From an uncultured Clostridia bacterium (GTDB lineage Bacteria > Bacillota > Clostridia > Lachnospirales > Lachnospiraceae), in assembly GCA_946184675.1 (NCBI GenBank), contig CAMHFW010000002.1:1-51919 (forward strand): a stretch of DNA of 51,919 nucleotides, given 5' to 3'. Position 1 is the stretch's first letter. Every line of letters starts with the position of its first letter. The position numbers and the translations under genes were made by a program. Below, one piece after another: positions 1 through 8,889 of this stretch. Below the pieces are notes generated by a model. It searched no databases, had not been told where the DNA came from, and saw only the letters and a program-made list of their open reading frames with translations.

Positions 1-14
1 CGAAAAAGAATAAT

Positions 15-49
15 AAACAGGGGACTGCTAAAAAAGCAGTCCCCTGTTT
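15..49 (-). terminator. Rho-independent terminator of argS
   Basis: Perfect 15-bp stem AAACAGGGGACTGCT / AGCAGTCCCCTGTTT with A-rich loop; T-rich tract follows on the minus strand. Confidence 0.85.
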
Positions 50-52
50 ATA

Positions 53-1741
53 TTACATCTGTTCCGGACAATCAATTCCCAGAAGGGAGAGAGAGTCTTT
101 CAGAACATATCTTGCAATCTTAACCACATTGACTCTGGTCGTACGAAGTTCGGGATCAGGGCAGTTGATCTGACATTCCTGATAGAACTTATTGAAGGCA
201 TGGGCTACATCCATGCTGAAACGGGCAACCAGGAAAGGTTCATAGCGGTCAGCAGCTTCCTGAATAACCTGAGGATATCTCTCGATCTCCTTGAGAAGAC
301 CCAGGGAGGCATCATCTGTGAGAAGCTGGCAGTTGATAGCATCAGACGCAGGTTCTCCGATCTTGCGGAGAACACTGGAAGCTCTGGCATAGGTATACTG
401 AACGTAGGGACCTGTCTCGCCGTCAAAGTTGAGAAGCTTATCCCAGTCAAAGACAACATCCTTAATCCTCTGGTTGTACAAGTCATTGAACATAATGGCA
501 CCAATTCCAACGATCCGGGCAACCTTTTCCTTATCCGGAATGTTGGGATTCTTCTCTTCAATGATTGCCGCTGTCTTGTTGATGGACTCATTGAGCAGAT
601 CTTCCGCAAAAATGACATTGCCTTTACGGGAGGAGATCTTACCATCTTTCAGACGAACAAGACCATAAGGAATATGTACAAGATTCTGTGCATAATCATT
701 GCCCATCAGTTCAATTACCTTGAAGACCTGGGCAAAATGAAGCTTTTGCTCCTGGCCGGTAACATAGAGACATTTTTCAAAGTCATAGGTGGCTTTGCGG
801 TAGAGAACAGCAGCCAGGTCGCGGGTCGCGTAAATGGAACTGCCGTCTTTTTTGGCAACTATACAGGGAGGCATATCATATTCGTCAAGGGGAACAACAA
901 GAGCACCCTGACTCTCGACCAGAAGCCCTTTCTCTGTAAGAGTCTGTACGATTCCGCCTGTCTTATCACGATAAAAGCTTTCTCCGGCAAAGGAGTCAAA
1001 TTCAATTCCCATGATATCGTAAATGCGGAGGAACTCTTTCAGGCTGATATCCTTAAACCACTCCCATACAGCCAGAGCCTCGGGATCACCCTGCTCCATG
1101 CTTGCAAAGGCGGCACGCGCCTGGTCATTTAAGGAATCATCTTTCTCAGCTTCCTCGTGGAACTGCACATACAGGTCCATGAGCTCCTGAATGCCCTTTT
1201 CTTCAACGGCTTCCTTATTGCCGAACTTCTGATAGGCAACGAGAAGCTTACCGAACTGGGTTCCCCAGTCGCCCAGATGATTGATACGGACAACCTTATA
1301 GCCCAGCTTGCTGAAGATCTTGTAAAGGGAATTTCCAATGATCGTGGTACGGAGATGGCCGATATGGAAATTCTTGGCAACATTGGGAGAGGAATAGTCG
1401 ATACAAATCGTTTTCCCCTTGCCGATCTCACTACTTCCGAATTCGGGAACACTCCGGTAAGTATCCAGAAGAGCGGCCGCGTACTGGGCCTTATCGATAT
1501 AGAAGTTCAGATAGGCGCCTACGGTGCGGATCTCAGAGAGATAGGAAGGATGACCGACCTTATCTAGGAGGTCACCGGCGATCGCCTGCGGAGCCTTGCG
1601 GTAAAGCTTTGCCAGCTTAAAGCAGGGGAAGGCATAATCGCCCATATCCTGACGGGGAGGGATCTCCAGCATCCCGGCGATTTCCTCGCGGGAAAGCTCA
1701 GGAATCTGCGCTGCGAGTAAGTCTGTTATTTTATTCTTCAA
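53..1741 (-). CDS. argS: Arginyl-tRNA synthetase; start re-called to TTG at 1741
   Basis: SSPNVAKNFHIGHLRTTIIGNSL class I signature, DWGTQFGKL, KISSRKGN-type motif. A GAGG RBS lies upstream of the TTG; the N-terminal extension in the ORF track runs into a repeat element. Confidence 0.95.
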   Translation of the reverse strand: MKNKITDLLAAQIPELSREEIAGMLEIPPRQDMGDYAFPCFKLAKLYRKAPQAIAGDLLDKVGHPSYLSEIRTVGAYLNFYIDKAQYAAALLDTYRSVPEFGSSEIGKGKTICIDYSSPNVAKNFHIGHLRTTIIGNSLYKIFSKLGYKVVRINHLGDWGTQFGKLLVAYQKFGNKEAVEEKGIQELMDLYVQFHEEAEKDDSLNDQARAAFASMEQGDPEALAVWEWFKDISLKEFLRIYDIMGIEFDSFAGESFYRDKTGGIVQTLTEKGLLVESQGALVVPLDEYDMPPCIVAKKDGSSIYATRDLAAVLYRKATYDFEKCLYVTGQEQKLHFAQVFKVIELMGNDYAQNLVHIPYGLVRLKDGKISSRKGNVIFAEDLLNESINKTAAIIEEKNPNIPDKEKVARIVGIGAIMFNDLYNQRIKDVVFDWDKLLNFDGETGPYVQYTYARASSVLRKIGEPASDAINCQLLTDDASLGLLKEIERYPQVIQEAADRYEPFLVARFSMDVAHAFNKFYQECQINCPDPELRTTRVNVVKIARYVLKDSLSLLGIDCPEQM

Positions 1742-1889
1742 AAGTAAAACCTCTTTCTGTAATGAAAAAATATCGTGTGTACCTGCTATTATACCAGTAC
1801 CATATTTTTTTGTGAAGTAAAAATTTATATATGATGAATGAAAAAAGGGTATCAGGCAGCTGCACGATCGTGGAAACAGCGAAGCACGC

Positions 1890-2077
1890 AAAAAACTGCC
1901 CGGGAACAGTCTGCCCGCCGACGAGGGAAGCGCGAGCATAGCGCAGGTGCGGGAGGCCTGTCCGAGGGTCACTGGATACAATAATTCGATAAACAAGCGT
2001 ACCGAGTTTGCCGGAGCACCTGCAATAGGCGGCGGAGCGATGATGAGGAGGCAAGTCCTGTTCCCGGGCAGTTTTTT
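1890..2077. repeat. ~188-bp element bounded by 20-bp perfect terminal inverted repeats
   Basis: AAAAAACTGCCCGGGAACAG (1890-1909) is the exact reverse complement of CTGTTCCCGGGCAGTTTTTT (2058-2077). Confidence 0.75.
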
Positions 2078-2210
2078 TGCAGGCGAGCGAGACACGACAA
2101 CTGCAGTTGACTTGCTCTCGAAGTCCATTGCAAAGAAAGAGAGAATGGAATATAATATAATCAGGAAAACTCTGCGTTTTTGAATAGAATAGGGACAGGA
2201 GGGACAGAAG

Positions 2211-3206
2211 GTGAAAAGAGGAAAAGGGACAAAGATTCTCTGCGGAATCGGGATCGCGGCAGCGGCGCTTTATTGCGTGAATCGGCTGGCTTTTCTGCTG
2301 TCGACCAGAAAGAATATACTTGGCTCGGGAGAGCAGAGCAGTTTCGGCTGGCGCTTTGGAAATATCTATTATACGAAAAAAGGAAAAGGTGACCCCGTTC
2401 TTCTTTTGCATGGGATGGAGACCGGAAGTTCCGCTCATGAGTGGAAGACAATGATGGCATCCCTGGCGGAGAACCGTACGGTATATGCGATAGATCTGCC
2501 GGGTTATGGCAGATCTGATAAGGAGCGGATGCTCTATACCAATTACCTCTATGTAGATGCAGTCACTGCTTTTGTAAAAAAGATTATCGGGACAAAGACG
2601 GATATTGTAACGAGCGGCGCCTCGTCCTCAATCGCGGTCATGGCAGCAGCAAATAATCCGGACCTGTTTGGTTCTCTGGTTATGATTACACCGGAATCAC
2701 CGGATGAAATGATCAAAAGACCCAGACCGTCTCAGATTGCGCTCGGACGCCTGATGGCCTTGCCTTTGATTGGTACCTTTGCCTATGTACTCGCATCCTC
2801 CCGGCTGATGATTGACCAGGTGCTGGGACAGACGGATCTGGGCAGGACTGATAGAGACAGGGAGGAGATGGCAGCGGCATTCTGGGAAGGCGCACATCTG
2901 GGAGGACCGGATGCCAGATACCAGTTCCTCAGCAGGATCAGCGCCTATACGAAAGTCAATGTCATTTTTGCAGTCAAAAAGCTGGCCAATCCGGTTTGCA
3001 TCATTTACGGAAGTGAAGATCCTCAGGCAGAGAAGACTCTGGAAGTCTACAAACATTTTTCGCCTATGATCCGCAGTGTTAAGATTCAGAATGCCAGGAC
3101 ACGGCCGCATCTGGCACATCCTGCCAGAATAGCTGCTTTTTGTGTCGAGTTTCTGCGGGGAAATGATCCGGGAGAGGACCGCTCCTACATCCGGATTTTC
3201 CATTGA
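2211..3206 (+). CDS. Alpha/beta-fold hydrolase with N-terminal membrane anchor
   Basis: VLLLHGMETGSSAHEW oxyanion region, DLPGYGRSD; hydrophobic N-terminus; GTG start. Confidence 0.8.
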   Translation: MKRGKGTKILCGIGIAAAALYCVNRLAFLLSTRKNILGSGEQSSFGWRFGNIYYTKKGKGDPVLLLHGMETGSSAHEWKTMMASLAENRTVYAIDLPGYGRSDKERMLYTNYLYVDAVTAFVKKIIGTKTDIVTSGASSSIAVMAAANNPDLFGSLVMITPESPDEMIKRPRPSQIALGRLMALPLIGTFAYVLASSRLMIDQVLGQTDLGRTDRDREEMAAAFWEGAHLGGPDARYQFLSRISAYTKVNVIFAVKKLANPVCIIYGSEDPQAEKTLEVYKHFSPMIRSVKIQNARTRPHLAHPARIAAFCVEFLRGNDPGEDRSYIRIFH

Positions 3207-3207
3207 T

Positions 3208-4671
3208 ATGGGGAAAGATCAGCAGCGCCGGCTTTATGACCGGCTGATGGAATATGGCCGGTCCGCGGCATATCCCTTTCATATGCCTGGCCATAAGAGA
3301 CGAATTACGCCACAGGGAATGAAAGAGACTTACCGGATGGATATCACCGAGGTGGACGGATTTGACAATCTGCATGATGCCCGGGGGATTCTGAAAGAGG
3401 CGCAAGAGTTTGCGGCGGAGCTGTACGGGGCAGAAGAGACCAGATTTTGCGTGAATGGCAGTACCGGGGCGATTCTGGCAGCCATCAGCGCTGTCTGCAG
3501 TCCGGGCGGCCGGATCCTGGTCGCGAGGAATTGTCATAAGTCCGTCTATCACGCGATTGAGATAAACGGACTGAGGGCTTCGTATATTTATCCACATACC
3601 AGTCAAAGATATGCTGTTTGTGAAGGGATTTATCCACAAGATATTGACAAAGAGTGGATAAAATATCCGGATATTCAGGCAATTGTGATTACTTCCCCCA
3701 CATATGAGGGCGTAGTATCAGATATCAGCGGAATCTGCCGGGCAGCACACAGCCGGGGTGTCCCGGTGATTGTGGATGAGGCGCATGGAGCCCATTTCCC
3801 TTTCTCTGCTTATTTCCCGCAAAGTGCTTTGCAGTGCGGAGCCGATATCGTGATTCATTCGGTGCACAAGACGCTGCCTGCCATGACGCAGACAGCGCTT
3901 CTGCATGTTAGCGGGGACCTGGTAGACAGAGAGAGGCTGCGGCGGATGATGACGATCTATCAGAGCAGCAGTCCTTCCTATATCCTTATGGGAAGTATCG
4001 ACAGCTGTATGCATTTGCTTCATGAAGAAGGAGAAGCCTTGTTTGACCGCTATACGGACAGGCTTGAGTCGCTGCGGAGAGACCTTTCTGCCTGCCGCAG
4101 GATACATCTGCTGAGCCGGGAAGATCTGGATCCGGAGCGGAGCATAGATCTTGACAGGTCAAAGATCGTGCTTTTTGCAGGAGCCGGCAGAGGGGAAGCT
4201 TTGTATCAGCGCCTGCGAGAGGACTACGGTCTCCAGTTTGAGATGGCCGCGCCGGACTTTGCTCTTGCCATGACCAGCGCAGCGGATGATGAAGAGGGCT
4301 TTGACCGTCTGCGGGAAGCCATTCTGCAGCTGGACCGGGAATACCGGGAAGAGGAAGAAGGCGCGGACTGGGAAGCAGACCGGGCGAAGATGCCTCGGCC
4401 TGAGCAGATTCTGCCTGCCTGGCAGGCTGTCCGTATGAAAAAAGAAAATACAAGGCCGGCAGAGGCTGCCGGGAGGATTGCTGCGGGCTATGTGTATTTG
4501 TACCCGCCGGGAATCCCCCTTCTGGTGCCGGGCGAAAGAATCAGCGATGAGACGCTCGTCAGAATCTTTGCCTGGAGAAGAGCGGGGTTGGAGATTACAG
4601 GCATCTGTGAGGAAGGTCCCGGGGCAGAAGAGATTACCCTGCAGACGGTCATAGAGGGAGAACATGTATAA
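3208..4671 (+). CDS. Orn/Lys/Arg decarboxylase family, PLP-dependent
   Basis: FHMPGHKR motif, VDEAHGAHFPFS, HSVHKTLPAMTQTALLH PLP-lysine region; ATG at 3208. Confidence 0.9.
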   Translation: MGKDQQRRLYDRLMEYGRSAAYPFHMPGHKRRITPQGMKETYRMDITEVDGFDNLHDARGILKEAQEFAAELYGAEETRFCVNGSTGAILAAISAVCSPGGRILVARNCHKSVYHAIEINGLRASYIYPHTSQRYAVCEGIYPQDIDKEWIKYPDIQAIVITSPTYEGVVSDISGICRAAHSRGVPVIVDEAHGAHFPFSAYFPQSALQCGADIVIHSVHKTLPAMTQTALLHVSGDLVDRERLRRMMTIYQSSSPSYILMGSIDSCMHLLHEEGEALFDRYTDRLESLRRDLSACRRIHLLSREDLDPERSIDLDRSKIVLFAGAGRGEALYQRLREDYGLQFEMAAPDFALAMTSAADDEEGFDRLREAILQLDREYREEEEGADWEADRAKMPRPEQILPAWQAVRMKKENTRPAEAAGRIAAGYVYLYPPGIPLLVPGERISDETLVRIFAWRRAGLEITGICEEGPGAEEITLQTVIEGEHV

Positions 4672-5257
4672 ATTATTCTGTATCATGGGAAAAAGTGCGT
4701 CCGGGAAGGATACGGTCTATCGGAGACTTTTGGAAACGGAAACTCTGGGCCTGCGCAAGGTCGTTCCCTATACGACCCGGCCTATGCGTGCGGGGGAAGA
4801 GGACGGCGTGGATTATCATTTTGCGGATACAGAAGGCTATCAGCAAATGGTGAAGAAGGGGCTTGTGATTGAGAGCCGGACCTACCACACTCACCAGGGC
4901 GACTGGACCTATTTTACGGCAGATGACGGGCAGATCGACCTTCAGACAGGGTCTTCCCTGCTGGTCGGAACCCTGGAGGTGTATACAAAGCTGCAGGAAC
5001 ATTTTGGCGCAGAGATGGTGGTTCCCCTTTATATAGAGGTGGAAGACGGAGACAGACTGATCCGGGCCATTATGCGGGAAAAAAGACAGAAAAAACCAGA
5101 TTACGAGGAGCTGTGCAGACGCTTTCTGGCCGATGCGCGGGACTTTTCCGGTGAAAAGCTTGCCCTGGCGGGAATCAGTAAAAGGTATGACAATCAGGAT
5201 CTGGAGACCTGTCTGGCGGCACTTTGCCGGGAGATCAGCCAGATTGCAAAGGAATAG
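4664..5257 (+). CDS. gmk: Guanylate kinase
   Basis: IMGKSASGKDTVYRRL P-loop, PYTTRPMRAGEEDGVDYHF. Confidence 0.85.
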   Translation: MYKLFCIMGKSASGKDTVYRRLLETETLGLRKVVPYTTRPMRAGEEDGVDYHFADTEGYQQMVKKGLVIESRTYHTHQGDWTYFTADDGQIDLQTGSSLLVGTLEVYTKLQEHFGAEMVVPLYIEVEDGDRLIRAIMREKRQKKPDYEELCRRFLADARDFSGEKLALAGISKRYDNQDLETCLAALCREISQIAKE

Positions 5258-5263
5258 GGAACT

Positions 5264-6262
5264 ATGGAGAGAGCAATCCGAGGATATGAGGAGATCATTG
5301 GTCATGATCTGATCAAAGAGCACCTGCGGCTTGCAGTCCGTGAGAACAAGGTTTTTCATGCCTACATCTTTAACGGGGAGGATCTGGCCGGTAAAAACAT
5401 GCTGGCGGCAGTCTTTACCAAGAGCCTGGTCTGCGAGGAGGGGGGAGAGACTCCCTGCAATCATTGCAAGGCCTGTCATCAGTTTGACAGCGGCAGTCAT
5501 CCGGATGTCAGATATCTGGTCCGTTCCAAAGCCAGCATCGGCGTAGATGACATCCGCGAGCAGATCAATCGTGATGTGGTGATACGTCCCTACAGCAGCA
5601 GATACAAGGTCTATGTAATTGATGAGGCGGAAAAATTGACGGAGGAGGCCCAGAATGCGCTCCTCAAGACGATAGAAGAGCCGCCGTCGTACGCGGTGAT
5701 CATGCTTTTGACGAATAATGTTGAAAAAATGTACTCGACCATTCGCTCAAGGTGTGTTACTCTGAATCTCAGGAGTGTAGATCAGGAGCTGATCACGCGT
5801 TTCCTGATGGAAAAGCAGCAGGTGCCGGACTACCGGGCCAGGACATGCAGCGCCTATTCCCAGGGAAATGTGGGACGAGCGATGCAGATGGCTTCCTCCG
5901 AACGTTTTTCACAGATGCTGGAGTTTGTGCAGCGTCTGGTGCGGGGGGCCAGGGATATGAAGGAGTTTGAGATCGTGCAGACGGCGCGGGAGATGGAGAC
6001 CTTTCAGGAGGATATTGGCGACCTCCTCGATCTGATCACACTCTGGTACAGAGACATCCTGGCTATGAAGACCACAGGAGACAGAGAACTGCTGGTATTC
6101 GGTGAAGAGTACCGTTTTATCAGACAGAAAGCGGACACCGTGTCTGCAGCGGGGATCGGCCGCGTCCTGGAGGCTGTAGAGACAGCCAGGCAGCGGATCC
6201 GTTCCAATGTGAATTTTCACGCGGCAGCAGAGATGCTGCTGCTGGTTATAAAGGAGAATTGA
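5264..6262 (+). CDS. holB: DNA polymerase III delta' subunit
   Basis: HAYIFNGEDLAGKNMLA, zinc-finger cysteines, EAQNALLKTIEEPPSYAVIMLLTNN. Confidence 0.9.
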   Translation: MERAIRGYEEIIGHDLIKEHLRLAVRENKVFHAYIFNGEDLAGKNMLAAVFTKSLVCEEGGETPCNHCKACHQFDSGSHPDVRYLVRSKASIGVDDIREQINRDVVIRPYSSRYKVYVIDEAEKLTEEAQNALLKTIEEPPSYAVIMLLTNNVEKMYSTIRSRCVTLNLRSVDQELITRFLMEKQQVPDYRARTCSAYSQGNVGRAMQMASSERFSQMLEFVQRLVRGARDMKEFEIVQTAREMETFQEDIGDLLDLITLWYRDILAMKTTGDRELLVFGEEYRFIRQKADTVSAAGIGRVLEAVETARQRIRSNVNFHAAAEMLLLVIKEN

Positions 6263-6263
6263 T

Positions 6264-7232
6264 ATGGCAAAAATCATAGGGGTCAGATTCCGCCGTGCAG
6301 GAAAGATCTACTATTTCAGCCCGCGTGATCTGGAGATCACAGCCGGACAGAATGTGATCGTAGAGACGGTGCGCGGCGTGGAGTACGGCCATGTTTGTAT
6401 AGGAGCCCGAGAGGTGTCAGATGAGTCGGTAGTACAGCCGCTGAAAGAGGTACTGCGCGTGGCGACGCCGGAGGACGATGAGAGAGAAGAGCAGAACCGG
6501 GCAAAGGAAGATGAGGCAAAGCGGATTTGCCGGGAAAAGATCGCCAAGCACGGTCTGGAGATGAAGCTGGTCGCGGCAGAGTATACTTTTGACAATAATA
6601 AGCTGCTTTTTTACTTCACGGCGGACGGCAGAGTCGATTTCCGCGAGCTGGTCAAAGACCTGGCCTCTGTTTTCAAGACCAGGATCGAGCTGCGTCAGAT
6701 TGGCGTGCGCGATGAGACCAAGATCCGCGGCGGAATCGGAATCTGCGGCAGAGGCCTTTGCTGCTCTACTTATCTGAGCGATTTTGTGCCTGTTTCCATC
6801 CGTATGGCCAAAGACCAGAATCTTTCTCTGAATACTACCAAGATCAGCGGGGTCTGCGGCAGGCTCATGTGCTGCCTGAAGAATGAGCAGGAAACCTATG
6901 AATGGCTCAACAGCAAGCTGCCCAATATCGGAGACCGCGTAACGACAGATGACGGATTCCGGGGAGAAGTAAATGGCATCAATGTTCTGCGTCAGACGGT
7001 TAAGGTGGTCGTCACGCTTGACAATGATGAAAAAGAGATCCGGGAGTATGGCGCTTCCCAGCTCAGGCTCAAATCCCGCCGCCGCAAGGACCGCAAGGGC
7101 AAGGATGGCCAGAAAGCCGGCGGTGACAAGGGAGGCCAGAAGGGAAATGAGAAAGCCATGCAGGATCCCGACCTGGCGGCTTTGGAAGAGATCGAGAAAA
7201 AGGATCAAAAAGAAGGAAAGACTGCATTATAA
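6264..7232 (+). CDS. ricT: PSP1 domain / RicT (YaaT)-family protein
   Basis: GVRFRRAGKIYYF, RTRIELRQIGVRDE-like motif, GGIGICGRGLCCSTYL. Confidence 0.88.
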   Translation: MAKIIGVRFRRAGKIYYFSPRDLEITAGQNVIVETVRGVEYGHVCIGAREVSDESVVQPLKEVLRVATPEDDEREEQNRAKEDEAKRICREKIAKHGLEMKLVAAEYTFDNNKLLFYFTADGRVDFRELVKDLASVFKTRIELRQIGVRDETKIRGGIGICGRGLCCSTYLSDFVPVSIRMAKDQNLSLNTTKISGVCGRLMCCLKNEQETYEWLNSKLPNIGDRVTTDDGFRGEVNGINVLRQTVKVVVTLDNDEKEIREYGASQLRLKSRRRKDRKGKDGQKAGGDKGGQKGNEKAMQDPDLAALEEIEKKDQKEGKTAL

Positions 7233-7966
7233 TGGAGCTTTTACTGCCGAATGAGAGAATAGACGATCTGCAGCGGAGCGGCCGCAGGATCATTCAGGAT
7301 CCGGCCCGTTTCTGCTTTGGCATGGATGCCGTCCTTTTAAGCGGCTTTGCCCGGGCGGCAAGGGGAGAAAAGGCGGCTGATCTGGGGACCGGGACCGGGA
7401 TTATTCCCATTTTGATGGAGGCCAGGTATCCTGGCGTACATTTTACAGGACTGGAAATCCAGGAAGAGAGCGCGGATATGGCCCGCAGAAGTGTTGCGCT
7501 CAACGGCAGGCAGGAGGAGATCCGTATCCTGACGGGCGATATAAAGGAGGCTTCAAAACTTCTGGGCAGCGGCTGCTTTGATCTGGTGACCAGCAATCCG
7601 CCTTATATGACGGCTTCGCATGGACTGGTCAATCCGGATCAGGCCAAAGCGATTGCCAGGCATGAGATTTTGTGCAGCCTGGAAGATGTAGTGCGGGAGG
7701 CATCCGGGCTTCTTCGCACGGGCGGACGCTTTTACATGGTGCACCGGCCATTCCGGCTGGTGGAGATCTTCCGGGAGATGACCCGGTATAAGCTGGAACC
7801 CAAGCGGATGCGTCTAGTCTATCCTTATCGGGACAGGGAACCCAATATGGTCCTGATTGAGGGTATCCGGGGCGGAGGGCCCATGTTGAAAATGGAAAGT
7901 CCCCTGATCATTTATGAGAGTCCGGGTGTGTATACACAGGAAGTCAAAGAGATTTACGGATATTAA
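7232..7966 (+). CDS. trmN: tRNA1(Val) (adenine(37)-N6)-methyltransferase family
   Basis: ADLGTGTGIIPILM SAM motif, DLVTSNPPYM NPPY motif. Confidence 0.85.
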   Translation: MELLLPNERIDDLQRSGRRIIQDPARFCFGMDAVLLSGFARAARGEKAADLGTGTGIIPILMEARYPGVHFTGLEIQEESADMARRSVALNGRQEEIRILTGDIKEASKLLGSGCFDLVTSNPPYMTASHGLVNPDQAKAIARHEILCSLEDVVREASGLLRTGGRFYMVHRPFRLVEIFREMTRYKLEPKRMRLVYPYRDREPNMVLIEGIRGGGPMLKMESPLIIYESPGVYTQEVKEIYGY

Positions 7967-8036
7967 AGTGAACAGACAGACATAGAAAAAGAGCAGGCGA
8001 GAAAGCCTGCTCTGCAAGTTTACGGAGGAAATAGTC

Positions 8037-8882
8037 ATGGCCGGAAAGCTTTATTTATGCGCGACACCGATCGGAAATCTGGGTGATATCACATACCGTG
8101 TGGTGGAAACACTGAAAAATGCTGATCTGATCGCGGCAGAAGATACCAGAGGCAGTATCCGCCTGCTCAACCATTTCGATATTCATGTACCCATGACCAG
8201 TTATCATGAGTACAACAAGATGGAAAAAGGCCGGATTCTGGTGCAGAAGATGCTGGATGGGGCCAATATCGCTCTTGTAACAGACGCGGGAACGCCAGGG
8301 ATCTCCGATCCGGGCGAGGAGCTGGTCAGGATGTGTCATGAGGCAGGGGTTGAGGTGACTTCTCTTCCCGGCCCGGCGGCCTGCATCACGGCTTTGACCA
8401 TGTCCGGTCTCTCCACCCGCAGATTCTGCTTTGAGGGTTTTCTTCCCGTGGATAAAAAGGAGCGGGAGCCGGTCCTTGCCCGATTGGGGACAGAAACTCG
8501 CACAACTGTTTTTTATGAGGCCCCGCACCGCCTTTTAAAGACTCTGCAGATTCTGCAGGAGGCAGCAGGAGAGAGCCGGCAGATCGCTGTCTGCAGAGAG
8601 CTGACCAAGCTGCATGAGACCGTTTTCCGGGGCAGTCTGGCCGAGGCCATTTCCTATTATACCGAGAAGCCTCCGAAGGGAGAGATCGTCCTGGTCATGG
8701 AAGGGGTCTCCGAAAAAGAGCTGATCCGCAGCAGGGAGGAAAGTTTTGCGCAGATTCCGCTTAGGGATCATATGCAGCGATACCTGGATCAGGGACTGAG
8801 CAAAAAAGAAGCCATGAAAAGTGTTGCCGCGGACCGGGGCGTATCAAAAAGGGAGATCTACCAGCAGCTGCTGGAAGATTGA
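8037..8882 (+). CDS. rsmI: 16S rRNA (cytidine(1402)-2'-O)-methyltransferase
   Basis: LYLCATPIGNLGDITYR, EDTRGSIRLLNHF, VTDAGTPGISDPGEELV. Confidence 0.95.
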   Translation: MAGKLYLCATPIGNLGDITYRVVETLKNADLIAAEDTRGSIRLLNHFDIHVPMTSYHEYNKMEKGRILVQKMLDGANIALVTDAGTPGISDPGEELVRMCHEAGVEVTSLPGPAACITALTMSGLSTRRFCFEGFLPVDKKEREPVLARLGTETRTTVFYEAPHRLLKTLQILQEAAGESRQIAVCRELTKLHETVFRGSLAEAISYYTEKPPKGEIVLVMEGVSEKELIRSREESFAQIPLRDHMQRYLDQGLSKKEAMKSVAADRGVSKREIYQQLLED

Positions 8883-8889
8883 CAGCCGC

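Noticed and set aside
1742-2128. N-terminal extension of argS in the ORF track
   Set aside because: It translates the inverted-repeat element; homology-like ArgS sequence begins at KNKITDLLAAQ with a TTG and RBS at 1741.
7990-8014. AGAGCAGGC/GCCTGCTCT hairpin before rsmI as a terminator
   Set aside because: No T-run on the plus strand and no minus-strand gene ends there; function unclear.
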